From Candidatus Didemnitutus sp. (lineage in GTDB: Bacteria; Verrucomicrobiota; Verrucomicrobiia; Opitutales; Opitutaceae), in the NCBI GenBank assembly GCA_023701285.1, contig JAMPXH010000008.1, positions 1 through 63,417 on the forward strand: a stretch of DNA of 63,417 nt, given 5' to 3'. The notes beneath the pieces were generated by a model. The model saw nothing but the letters and a program-made list of their open reading frames with translations, made no database searches and was not told the origin of the DNA. Both the position numbers and the translations under genes were made by a program. Below are positions 1 to 8,030 of the stretch, one piece after another (position 1 is the first letter of the stretch; the number at the start of each line of letters is the position of its first letter).

Positions 1-1390
1 TCCACATGTCGCATGACACCGTAACTCCGACGGGCGCGGGAAGCTCCGCGAGCGCGCCGACCAAGCCCTTGGGCGAGGTTATCCAGATCGACCAGGCCTT
101 GGTGCAAAAGCACCTTGGCGAAGTGGTCCGTTCGACCGTGCAAGACACCCTCAACGCGCTCCTCGACGCGGAAGCCGACCGGCTCTGCGGAGCCAAGCGC
201 TACGAGCACAGCCCGGAGCGCGTGGACACCCGCGCCGGCCATTACGAGCGCCAGCTCCACACCCAGGCCGGGGAGGTGACCCTCCAGATGCCGAAGCTGC
301 GCTCGCTCCCCTTCGAGACCGCGATCATCGAGCGGTATCGGCGCCGGGAGACCAGCGTGGAGGAGGCCTTGCTGGAGATGTATTACGCCGGGGTCTCCAT
401 GCGCCGGGTCGAGGACATCACCGAGGCGCTATGGGGCACGCGCGTGAGCCCCTCGACCGTCAGCGAGCTCAATCAAAAGGTGGCCGGCCAGATCGAGGCT
501 TGGCGCAACCAGCCCATCGCCGGCGAGCATGCCTACGTCTTCCTCGACGGCATCTGGCTGAAGCGCTCCTGGGGCGGCGAGGTCCGCAACGTCAGCGTGC
601 TGGTCGCCATTGGCGTCAACCAGGACGGCTACCGCGAGGTGCTCGGCGTCGCCGAGGGCACGAAGGAGGACAAGGCCTCCTGGCAGGGCTTCCTGCGCCA
701 CCTCAAGGAGCGCGGGCTGCAGGGCGTGAAGCTCTTCATCGGCGACAAGTGCCTCGGGCTGGTCGAGAGCCTGGGCGAGTTCTATCCGCAGGCCGCATAC
801 CAGCGCTGCGCGGTGCATTTCTACCGCAATGTGTGGAGCCTGGTGCCCTCGACCAAGGTCCGGCCCGTCGCCGCCATGCTCAAGGCGATCCACGCCAGCG
901 AGGACCGCGCCGCGGCCCGGGCGAAGGTGCTCCAGGTCGTCGCCAAGCTCCACGAGCTGAAGCTGCCCGCCGCCGCCGCTCTCGTGCAGGATCACATCGA
1001 GGAGACGTTCAGCTATTACGCCTTCCCCAGCGAGCACCAGCGCTCGCTGCGCACGAACAACCCGCTGGAACGCATCATGCGCGAGATCCGCCGCCGCACC
1101 CGCGTGGTCGGCGCCTTCCCCGATGGCAACTCGGCCCTGCTTCTCGTCAGCGCCCGGCTCCGGCACATCGCTGGCAAGAGCTGGGGCGCCAAACGCTACA
1201 TGGACATGGGGCGCCTCCGCGATCTCGCCGTCACGACCACCGCCACGCAGACCGCCTGAACTCAATCCGGTTTAGGGGAGGAGCTCCGCCCCTCCCCTCA
1301 GACCCCTCCCAAAGTTACCTTTCCTGCCCAAACCTTCCTCCGCCCCTGCCAACCCAATTCAAATGTGCGAAACTTGACGGACACTACCGT
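1..1390 (+). mobile_element. Right part of an IS256-family insertion sequence
   Basis: The element is recognised by its transposase (6-1259). Its left end lies outside the window, so the terminal inverted repeats cannot be matched. After the transposase stop come a GC-rich inverted repeat (arms AGGGGAGG and CCTCCCCT near 1273-1300) and about 100 bp of non-coding DNA. The right end is probably close to 1390, just before the stop codon of the neighbouring FAD gene at 1417; this boundary is a guess. The insertion lies 3' of that gene and does not break it. Confidence 0.65.
6..1259 (+). CDS. IS256-family (mutator-type) transposase
   Basis: A 417-aa DDE transposase that moves the insertion sequence it sits in. 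The N-terminal part carries the typical opening of the family, with LRSLPFETAIIERY and a RRETSVEEALLEMYYAGVS stretch. The first catalytic Asp is in FLDGIWLK, the second in FIGDKCLGL (the family usually has SDGHKGL, so this is a variant), and the Glu is in NNPLERIMREIRRRTRVVG, followed by the family ending FPDGNSALLLVSARLRHIA. The length is normal for IS256 (about 400 aa) and the frame is intact, so the element may be active. The ATG at 6 is near the window edge; an earlier start cannot be seen. Identity is very sure. Confidence 0.96.
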   Translation: MSHDTVTPTGAGSSASAPTKPLGEVIQIDQALVQKHLGEVVRSTVQDTLNALLDAEADRLCGAKRYEHSPERVDTRAGHYERQLHTQAGEVTLQMPKLRSLPFETAIIERYRRRETSVEEALLEMYYAGVSMRRVEDITEALWGTRVSPSTVSELNQKVAGQIEAWRNQPIAGEHAYVFLDGIWLKRSWGGEVRNVSVLVAIGVNQDGYREVLGVAEGTKEDKASWQGFLRHLKERGLQGVKLFIGDKCLGLVESLGEFYPQAAYQRCAVHFYRNVWSLVPSTKVRPVAAMLKAIHASEDRAAARAKVLQVVAKLHELKLPAAAALVQDHIEETFSYYAFPSEHQRSLRTNNPLERIMREIRRRTRVVGAFPDGNSALLLVSARLRHIAGKSWGAKRYMDMGRLRDLAVTTTATQTA

Positions 1391-1416
1391 TGGAGGCGGA
1401 CACCCGCGGCCGGGGC

Positions 1417-3021
1417 TCAACCGCGGGCGGAGGGCGTGGCGGGGACGTCGGCGGGGGGCGGGGCCTCGGGCTCGTAGACGATGGGCGAGTCGGGATTGGG
1501 CGTTTCCCATTTCAAGGCCTGGCCTTCCTCGGCGAGGAGCGGGCGCAGCTTGGCGTAGGGCACGTCCTGCACGCTGCACTTCTCCAAGAGCGCGAGGTGG
1601 CCGGCGATGGCGGCAGACTGGCCGAGGATCATGAAGACCGGCTCCATGCGCACGGAGCCGTAGGCGATGTGCGAGGCGGAGACGCAGACGGGCACGAGGA
1701 GATTGGCGGCCTCGCCGCGCTTGGGCACGATGGAGCGGTAGGGGATCGGGTAGGGATTGAAGCCGTAGACCTGCACGTCTCCCTCGTTGCGCACGCAGCC
1801 GTCGACGACGACGCGCTGGCAGTTGTGCGAATCCATCGCGTAGGAGCCGAGGCCGACGGCGTCGCTGGCCGCCCGGTAGCCGCGGCAATCGAGCTCGGTG
1901 ACGACGTAGTCGGAGATCATGCGGCGCGCCTCGCGGATGTAGAGCTGGTGCGCCCAGCCGCCGGTGTCGGTGAACTCGTCGGCGGGGAGACCCCACTCGC
2001 CCATGCGCTGGCGGACCCAGGCGGGGCAACGCGGATCGTGGCTGAGGAACCACATGAGGCCCTGTTGCCAGCGGACGTGGGCCTGGAAGATCTCCTCGCG
2101 CCGCGTCCAGGAGGCGGTGGGGAAATCGTGGTTGCCGCCGATGAAGTCGGTGGAGACGGCGCCGTGGTTGTTGGTGTCGGTCTTCCGGCCGCGGATGCGG
2201 TCGAACTTGTGGAAGAGGTCGCGCCAGCCGGTGCGGAGGTAGCGGGCGAAGAGCTCGTAGTCGCGCGGGTCGTAACCTTCGGGGCGGGGGAAGGGCAGGC
2301 GGTCCGCGGCCTGGGTGAGGCACATGCGGAAGTTGTAGGCCTGCACGAGGCGGTCGCCGGAGCCGGCGGGGGCGAGCGGGGCGGCGCTGATGCCGGGGAG
2401 CAGGCCGCTGGCGGGATCGCCTTCGCGAATGTAGGGTGAGACGGGGGCCTCGAACTGGTGCGTCTCGCGCAGCTGGACGCCGTTGAGCAATTCGCCGTGC
2501 ACGGCGTTGCCCTCGCGGCCGACGGTGTGACTGACGCCGGCGAGGGCGAGCACGTCGCCTTCGTAGGAAGCGTCGACAAAGATGCGGGCCTCGACGCGCA
2601 GGCCGCTCTCGCAGCGGAGGGCGGTGAGGGTGGGGCCGGATTTCTCGACGGCGGTGACATACTCGCGCAGGAGCGGCTCGATACCGGCCTCGCGCAGCCA
2701 GTCGTGGAGGACGCGGGCGGCCATGTGCGGCTCGAAGCGCCACTCCTCCTCGACGCCGTAGCGGCGGCCGAGCTCGCGGTAGAAGGCGCGGGCGAGGCCG
2801 CCGATCGACTGCTTGTTGCCGATGTCGGTGTTGCTGAGGCCGCCGGCGGTGAGGCCGCCGAGCCAGGCGCTGTTGACGACGAGCGCGACGCGGTAGCCGC
2901 GGCGGCGCGCCTCGAGCGCGGCGGTGATGGCCGCGGGGCTGGCGCCGTAGAGGCAGAAGTCCGCGACGATGGTGCGGGGCTCGATCTGGGTCGGAGGGAA
3001 ATGGTAGTGCAGCCGGCTCAT
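1417..3021 (-). CDS. FAD-dependent oxidoreductase (FAD_oxidored family)
   Basis: A 534-aa flavoprotein of the FAD_oxidored (PF12831) group. The N terminus has a dinucleotide-binding beta-alpha-beta fold (FCLYGASPAAITAALEARRRG) and the family's GGLTAGGLSNTDIG loop. The C terminus has the conserved NLLVPVCVSASHIAYGSVRMEPVF block, split here only in description, which closes over the flavin. The substrate is unknown; relatives sit in polysaccharide loci of Verrucomicrobiota and Planctomycetes, so a role in sugar oxidation is inferred. No signal peptide is visible, unlike the paralogue at 11627. It is the last gene of a minus-strand group (starts at 3021, 69 bp from the acetylesterase stop). The ATG gives a start typical of the family, just before the FAD fold. 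Confidence 0.9.
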   Translation of the reverse strand: MSRLHYHFPPTQIEPRTIVADFCLYGASPAAITAALEARRRGYRVALVVNSAWLGGLTAGGLSNTDIGNKQSIGGLARAFYRELGRRYGVEEEWRFEPHMAARVLHDWLREAGIEPLLREYVTAVEKSGPTLTALRCESGLRVEARIFVDASYEGDVLALAGVSHTVGREGNAVHGELLNGVQLRETHQFEAPVSPYIREGDPASGLLPGISAAPLAPAGSGDRLVQAYNFRMCLTQAADRLPFPRPEGYDPRDYELFARYLRTGWRDLFHKFDRIRGRKTDTNNHGAVSTDFIGGNHDFPTASWTRREEIFQAHVRWQQGLMWFLSHDPRCPAWVRQRMGEWGLPADEFTDTGGWAHQLYIREARRMISDYVVTELDCRGYRAASDAVGLGSYAMDSHNCQRVVVDGCVRNEGDVQVYGFNPYPIPYRSIVPKRGEAANLLVPVCVSASHIAYGSVRMEPVFMILGQSAAIAGHLALLEKCSVQDVPYAKLRPLLAEEGQALKWETPNPDSPIVYEPEAPPPADVPATPSARG

Positions 3022-3090
3022 GGGCGGAAAATGTCTCGGGCGAAAACGAAGAGGTTCAAAGGCGAAGGGAAGGTGGAGCTGGGCGCGGGC

Positions 3091-5445
3091 TCACTGGAGT
3101 TGCTCGCTGACGGTGTAGAACTCGCGGGGGCCGACGAAGGCGAAGTCGTGCGTGAGCCGGCCGCTGGCGGAGCAGAGCAGGTCGGAGGCCCACACGGGGA
3201 AGTCGCCGTCGAGTGTGGTGGATTTGTGGAGGCGGTAACGGCGGCCGGGCACGCCGGCCCACTCGAGCCGCATCGTGCCGGGAGTGGCGAGGGCCGCGAT
3301 CGTGAGGCCGGGCTCGTAGCGGGTGGTGGCGTGGAGCGTTAGGTTGTCGAGGTAGGCGTAGCGGGCGCTGTTGTGGATCTCGTCCCAAAGATAGACGCGG
3401 AGGGCGAGCGGGGCGTCGAGGGCAGGCTCGGCGCGGTCGAGCGAGACTTCGACGTGGGTGAAGACGCCGGCTTCGGCCTCGATGATGGCGGCGGCGAGGT
3501 CGGTGGCGAAGTTGTCGAGGTTCCAGCGGACAAAGTAGCCGAAGACGGCACCGGCGGTGCTGCGGGCGACGTCGAATTGGAAGGAGGCGCCGGCGAGGAG
3601 GAGGCGGTGGGCGTGGACGGGCTCGACGGAGAACTCGACGTAGCTGCCGGCGGCGACGGCCTCGGCGGCGGTGGCGGGCGTGAGGTGCGTGGCGAGCGAG
3701 AGTGCGGGCGGCGGCAGGCCGGTGGTGGTGGGGAAGGTCGCGCCGGTGAGCGCGGCGCCGCGCGTGACGGTGGCGGTGCGGATGTCGGCGTCGGTCGTGG
3801 CAGTGGTGTCGCCGGCGAAGGGCACGGCGGCGAGCGGGCGGGTGGGCAGGCCGGCGCGGAACGGCGCGGCGGGCAGGCCCTCGGCGTTGTAGAGAATGAG
3901 CTTGGGGTCGTTGTGGAAACCGTAGCGGACCTTGCGCGGGGCGGTGACCTGCGGGGCAGTGAGCGTGACGTGGTCGCCGGAGAGCACGGGGGTCGCGTCG
4001 TGGAAGACGTCGTCGGGGCCGGCGAGTTGGAAGCTGGGGCCGCCGCCGGTGGCGCGGTTGAAGTCGAGCACGAGGCCGCCGCCGAGGTCGCGGAAATACA
4101 CGGTGAGGGCGGGGCCGTCGACTTCGAGGCGGTCGAAGCGCGGACCGGAGGCGACGAGCGCGCTCTCGCCGTAGGCGAGGCGGCGGGCGACGAGGGCGAG
4201 GCGCTCGCTGACGGTGCGCTTGTCGCGCGGGTGGATGGTGTTGGTGTCGCCGACGTCGGCGGCGACGGCGAGGCCGGTGGCGGGCACGGTGTCGACGACG
4301 CGCTGCTGCTGTTCGCGGAGGTAGGCCCAGTTGTCGTGCAGGGCGGGGTTGCCGGAGACCTTGACGTGATCGTAGTTGGCGAGCTGGACGAGGAGGAAGG
4401 GGAGCGTGGGGTCGCCGCGGCTGGCGCGCCAGCCGGCGATCATCGCGCTGAGGTAGTGGGCGTAGTTGGCGTGGTCGGTGGAGTCGCCTTCGCCCTGATA
4501 CCACACGAAGCCGCGCACGGGGAAATCGGCGAGCGGGGCGATCATGGCGTTGTAGAGGCCGGCGGGTTGATAGCGCCAGGTCGGGTAGCCTTCGGGGTCG
4601 GGGATCGCGGTGGCGTAGGTGGGCGTCCAGAGCTTCTGCAGGGCCAGCTCGCGGTAGGGCGCGACGGCGGTGTTCTTGTAGGTGGAGATGGCGGCGGCGT
4701 ATTGCGTGCGGCGCGTGGCGTGGAGCGAGAGGAAGCTGGCGGCGGCGGGGATGCCTTGGAGCGTGGCGTAATCCGTCCAGGACTTGATCGCGGTGCCGCC
4801 GAGGGCGGACACGATGATGCCGACGGGGACGCCGAGTTCGCGGCGCAGGGCCCGGCCGAAATAATACGGCACGGCGGAGGTGAACGCGGCGTAGGTGGGC
4901 GTCGTGGGCCGCCAGGCGCCGTGGATGGCGGAGAGCGGGACGTCGTTGGATTCCGGGGTGACGGTGAACACGGCCAGGCCCGCGTCGGTGGCGGCGGCGA
5001 CCTCGTTCTCCCAATCGAGCACGCCTTCGCTGAAGGGCGAATACGGGCGCATGAGGAAATTCATGTTCGACTGGCCGGAGCAGAGCCAGACCTCGCCGAT
5101 CTGCACCGGCGTGAGGACGAGTTCGTTGGTGCCCGCGACGCGCAGGCTGAGCGGCGAGCCGACGGTGCTGGCGGGTTGCGCGGGGAGCGTGACGCTCCAC
5201 TTGCCGTCCGTGCCCGCCACGGTCGAGCCGGCGACCTGCAGGGCCTGGGTGGTCGTGAGCAGTTGCACGGTGACGCTCTCGCCCGCGGTGGCGGTGCCCC
5301 AGACGCGCAGCGGCTGCCCGCGCTGGAAGACCATGTGCGGGGCGAAGATATCCGGCAGCCCGACCGCGGCCGTGGCGGTGATGGCGGAGAGGAGCGAGAG
5401 CAGCAGGCAGAGCGGGCGGGCGAACATGGCGGGGAAAATCAGCAT
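3091..5445 (-). CDS. Sialate O-acetylesterase-type SASA hydrolase with extra C-terminal domains
   Basis: A 784-aa secreted esterase expected to remove acetyl groups from acetylated sugars. A signal peptide occupies about residues 7-27; the ATG at 5427 (MFARPLC...) is an equally good start. The SASA (PF03629) domain shows GEVWLCSGQSNM with the nucleophile Ser126, the GFVWYQGEGDS block, and the late NTIHPRDK block with the His of the catalytic pair. Beyond about residue 560 there is a region not normal for SASA enzymes: a beta-sandwich stretch ending in LRVYLWDE...YLDNLTLH that resembles the domain of the surface protein at 8031-11222 and of the PEP-CTERM proteins at 23389 and 24172, then a final beta domain. 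It lies between an FAD oxidoreductase and a GH, as does the second acetylesterase at 14191. Confidence 0.9.
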   Translation of the reverse strand: MLIFPAMFARPLCLLLSLLSAITATAAVGLPDIFAPHMVFQRGQPLRVWGTATAGESVTVQLLTTTQALQVAGSTVAGTDGKWSVTLPAQPASTVGSPLSLRVAGTNELVLTPVQIGEVWLCSGQSNMNFLMRPYSPFSEGVLDWENEVAAATDAGLAVFTVTPESNDVPLSAIHGAWRPTTPTYAAFTSAVPYYFGRALRRELGVPVGIIVSALGGTAIKSWTDYATLQGIPAAASFLSLHATRRTQYAAAISTYKNTAVAPYRELALQKLWTPTYATAIPDPEGYPTWRYQPAGLYNAMIAPLADFPVRGFVWYQGEGDSTDHANYAHYLSAMIAGWRASRGDPTLPFLLVQLANYDHVKVSGNPALHDNWAYLREQQQRVVDTVPATGLAVAADVGDTNTIHPRDKRTVSERLALVARRLAYGESALVASGPRFDRLEVDGPALTVYFRDLGGGLVLDFNRATGGGPSFQLAGPDDVFHDATPVLSGDHVTLTAPQVTAPRKVRYGFHNDPKLILYNAEGLPAAPFRAGLPTRPLAAVPFAGDTTATTDADIRTATVTRGAALTGATFPTTTGLPPPALSLATHLTPATAAEAVAAGSYVEFSVEPVHAHRLLLAGASFQFDVARSTAGAVFGYFVRWNLDNFATDLAAAIIEAEAGVFTHVEVSLDRAEPALDAPLALRVYLWDEIHNSARYAYLDNLTLHATTRYEPGLTIAALATPGTMRLEWAGVPGRRYRLHKSTTLDGDFPVWASDLLCSASGRLTHDFAFVGPREFYTVSEQLQ

Positions 5446-5533
5446 GGGTCGGGCGCGGGGACGGGCAAAGCGGCAGCCTTGGCGGAACGCGGCGATAAGT
5501 TCGGTTTTTTTGCCGCTGCGGGCTGCGTGGCGC

Positions 5534-7921
5534 TCAACGCGTCGCGCGGAGGCGGGCGAAGCGGCGGGGTTGGGTCTCGAGCGGGACGGTGTCGCGCACG
5601 GTGACGCGCAGGCGGTCGCCGTCGGCGACGCTGGCGAGCGTGACGCCGCCGGCGGTCCACGGCCCGGCGGGGCTGTCGGCGAATTCCGTCACGAGCGCGA
5701 CATCGTCGAGTTCGGCGCGGCGCGTGAACGTGAGGCTGAGGTAAGTGGCGCCGCTGTCGGCGACGCTCGCGGTCTCGACGGGCGCGGGCCCGGTGCCGGC
5801 CAGCGCGGGGCGGGCGAGCGCGAAGGCGAGGAGGTTGGGCAGGCCGTCGCCGTTCGGATCGGCGGCGGGGCCGGAGACGGCGGGCTGGGCGAGTTGCGCG
5901 GCGTCGAACTCGCCGGATTGCCAGGCGGCGAAGTGCGAGGCGCCGACGAGAATGCGGGCGGGATCGGAGGCGGTGAAGCCGGCAGAGTTGCCGACCTCGA
6001 CGCGGTAGGCGCCGGCGTCGGCGGCGGTGACGGCATCGAGCGTGAGCGCGGGCGTGCGCGTCTCGCGGACGAAGGTGTCGCCGCGATACCAGCGGTAGCG
6101 CAGCGGCCCGCGGCCGGTGGCGGACGCGGTGAGGGTGACGCTCGCGCCGGTGCGCGCGAGTTGCGGGGCAGGCGCGGTCGCGATGGCGGGCGGCAGGCCG
6201 CGCGAGATGATTTTCACGGCGCCGAGCTGTGTGCGCCAGATGGCGCCGGTGTCGTGCATCTCGATCTTCAGGTAACGCGTGCCGGCGGGCACGGCGGCGA
6301 CGGGACCGAGGAATTGCCGCACCCAGTCGGGCGTGGCGGAGTCGACCGCGACGCTGTTGAGCACCTTGAACGCGAAGGGCTCGCTCCATGTGACGCCGTC
6401 GGCGGAGGTGTAGCCGCGCACGCGGCCGGAGCTGACGATGCCGGCATAGAGATAGGCAGTGACGTGAAAATCGACGAGGTCGCCCTCGGTGCGATAAACG
6501 AGTTCGGCGGGTCCTTCGGTGGCGCGGGAGAGGCGGGCGGCGGTGCCGGGCGCCCAGGATTGCGGCGTGGTGCTGACGGTCCAGCCGGCCTGCGTGTGCA
6601 CGAGGCTGAAGTCGGTGAGGTCGTCCTCCATCAACCAGCAATCCATCAGGCTGGCGAAGCGGTGGTGCGCGGTGGTGTAACTGAATTCCGGATAGGTCGG
6701 CGGGCCGGGGGCGCGAATGAGCCAGGTGGTGCTGACTTCCTGCTCGGTCTTGGAGACGGGGTTGGTGTAGTCGAAGGTCAGGCCGTCGCGCATGCCGTTG
6801 TCGTAGATCTGCCAGTAGATGGCGCGTTGCAGGCCACAGCGCCAGGCGAAGGAGAACTGGTTGAGGCTGACGTCGGCGTGGATGGCGTCGGAGCTGGCGG
6901 AGTGGACCGTGGCGCCTTCGTCGTAGTAGGAGCGTTCGATGGCGCCGAACTCGCCGAGGAACATCGCGCGGTCGCCGAAGGGTCCGCCGGTGGGAATGCG
7001 GGCACGCATGTAGTCGATGCCGCGGATGACGCGCGGCTCGTCGCCGGGGGATTTGGCGGACCATTGCGACCACGAGTAGAGATCGCATTGCAGGCCCTGC
7101 GTCGCGTAGCCGTCGCGCACGACGCAGTTGAGGAGCGTCCACTCCTCGGGGATGGAGATGGTGTCGGAGCGGGCGGCGGCCCAGTTGTAGTTGATCTCGA
7201 GCGCGTGCCAGACCTGCGAGGTGGAGGCGGCGCCGACGGCGGCGCGGCCCTGTTCGACGCCGAGTTGGCGGGCCTTGAAATAGGCGATCATGCCGTCGGC
7301 CATGCCGCGCCAGGTGGAGGTGTCGGGGAACTGGTCGAGGTTGAGGAGGTTGTCGCCTTCCCAGTTCTGGAGGATGAAGGTCTTGCCGTCGGCGGCGTAG
7401 GTGGTGAGGAGGTATTCGGTCAGCTCGCGCATCTCGGCGGTGACGGCGGCGGCCTCGGTGGCGGAGAGCCCGTCGCGCCACGTGACGCGGGCGAACTCGG
7501 TGACGACGAGGCTGACGGTGGTGAAGGCCGGGCGGGAAATCGCGGCGCGGTAGAACGGATGCGCCGCCAGCTTGGCCATGCTGGTGTAGGGCGTGCCGGA
7601 GCCGACGGCGGGCCAGCGGGTTTCCGGAGCGCTGGAGAAATGCGGGTAATTGCGCGACGGCTGGTCGTTGAGCCAGAGCTTGAGGACACCGGCGCCCATC
7701 TCCTCGATGCGGTCGGCGCCTTCGTTGAGGTAATCGAGCGGCTCGGCGCGCGTGGGCAGCGAGTATTTGCCGCCGCTGTGGGTGGCGCCGAAGAAGCCGG
7801 CGAGCCAGCGGCCGTCGGACTGCGCGGCGTGGGAGACGGCGCCGGCGGCGAGGCCGAGGGCGGCGAGAAGCGCGAGCGGGGTGGGGAGTTTCAGCAAGGC
7901 GGGAAAGCGAAAGCCGCGCAC
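5534..7921 (-). CDS. Secreted clan GH-A-like glycoside hydrolase with Ig-like domain
   Basis: A 795-aa exported protein with a signal peptide (residues 1-33, ending SHAAQ). The first 400 residues look like a TIM-barrel glycosidase: Glu188 in LQNWEGDN and Glu324 in FLGEFGA fit the acid/base and nucleophile spacing of clan GH-A retaining enzymes. No exact family can be named by eye. The middle holds a discoidin/sandwich-like part (about 430-560), then an Ig-like domain (RTGASVTLTASATGRGPLRYRW...), then the Opitutaceae-type tail with ADPNGDGLPNLLAFAL, also found at the end of the GH at 20660. It is 88 bp upstream of the acetylesterase and probably cotranscribed. Hydrolase function is inferred from fold and residues; the substrate is unknown. 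Confidence 0.75.
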   Translation of the reverse strand: MRGFRFPALLKLPTPLALLAALGLAAGAVSHAAQSDGRWLAGFFGATHSGGKYSLPTRAEPLDYLNEGADRIEEMGAGVLKLWLNDQPSRNYPHFSSAPETRWPAVGSGTPYTSMAKLAAHPFYRAAISRPAFTTVSLVVTEFARVTWRDGLSATEAAAVTAEMRELTEYLLTTYAADGKTFILQNWEGDNLLNLDQFPDTSTWRGMADGMIAYFKARQLGVEQGRAAVGAASTSQVWHALEINYNWAAARSDTISIPEEWTLLNCVVRDGYATQGLQCDLYSWSQWSAKSPGDEPRVIRGIDYMRARIPTGGPFGDRAMFLGEFGAIERSYYDEGATVHSASSDAIHADVSLNQFSFAWRCGLQRAIYWQIYDNGMRDGLTFDYTNPVSKTEQEVSTTWLIRAPGPPTYPEFSYTTAHHRFASLMDCWLMEDDLTDFSLVHTQAGWTVSTTPQSWAPGTAARLSRATEGPAELVYRTEGDLVDFHVTAYLYAGIVSSGRVRGYTSADGVTWSEPFAFKVLNSVAVDSATPDWVRQFLGPVAAVPAGTRYLKIEMHDTGAIWRTQLGAVKIISRGLPPAIATAPAPQLARTGASVTLTASATGRGPLRYRWYRGDTFVRETRTPALTLDAVTAADAGAYRVEVGNSAGFTASDPARILVGASHFAAWQSGEFDAAQLAQPAVSGPAADPNGDGLPNLLAFALARPALAGTGPAPVETASVADSGATYLSLTFTRRAELDDVALVTEFADSPAGPWTAGGVTLASVADGDRLRVTVRDTVPLETQPRRFARLRATR

Positions 7922-7969
7922 GCGGTCCGCTCAAGGCGGGCCGGTGCGCGAAAAACGGGGATTACTTGG

Positions 7970-8004
7970 AAAAAACAGCGCCGCGCACGGGAGTGCAGCG
8001 GCGC
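7970..8004 (-). terminator. Rho-independent terminator of the 8031-11222 gene
   Basis: On the minus strand a GC stem (arms 8004-7993 and 7988-7978, one bulged T, 4-nt loop) is followed by a run of six T (7975-7970). It lies 27 bp after the stop of the surface-protein gene, so the genes further left likely have their own promoter. Confidence 0.8.
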
Positions 8005-8030
8005 CGGGGAAGCAGGGAACTGGCCGGACC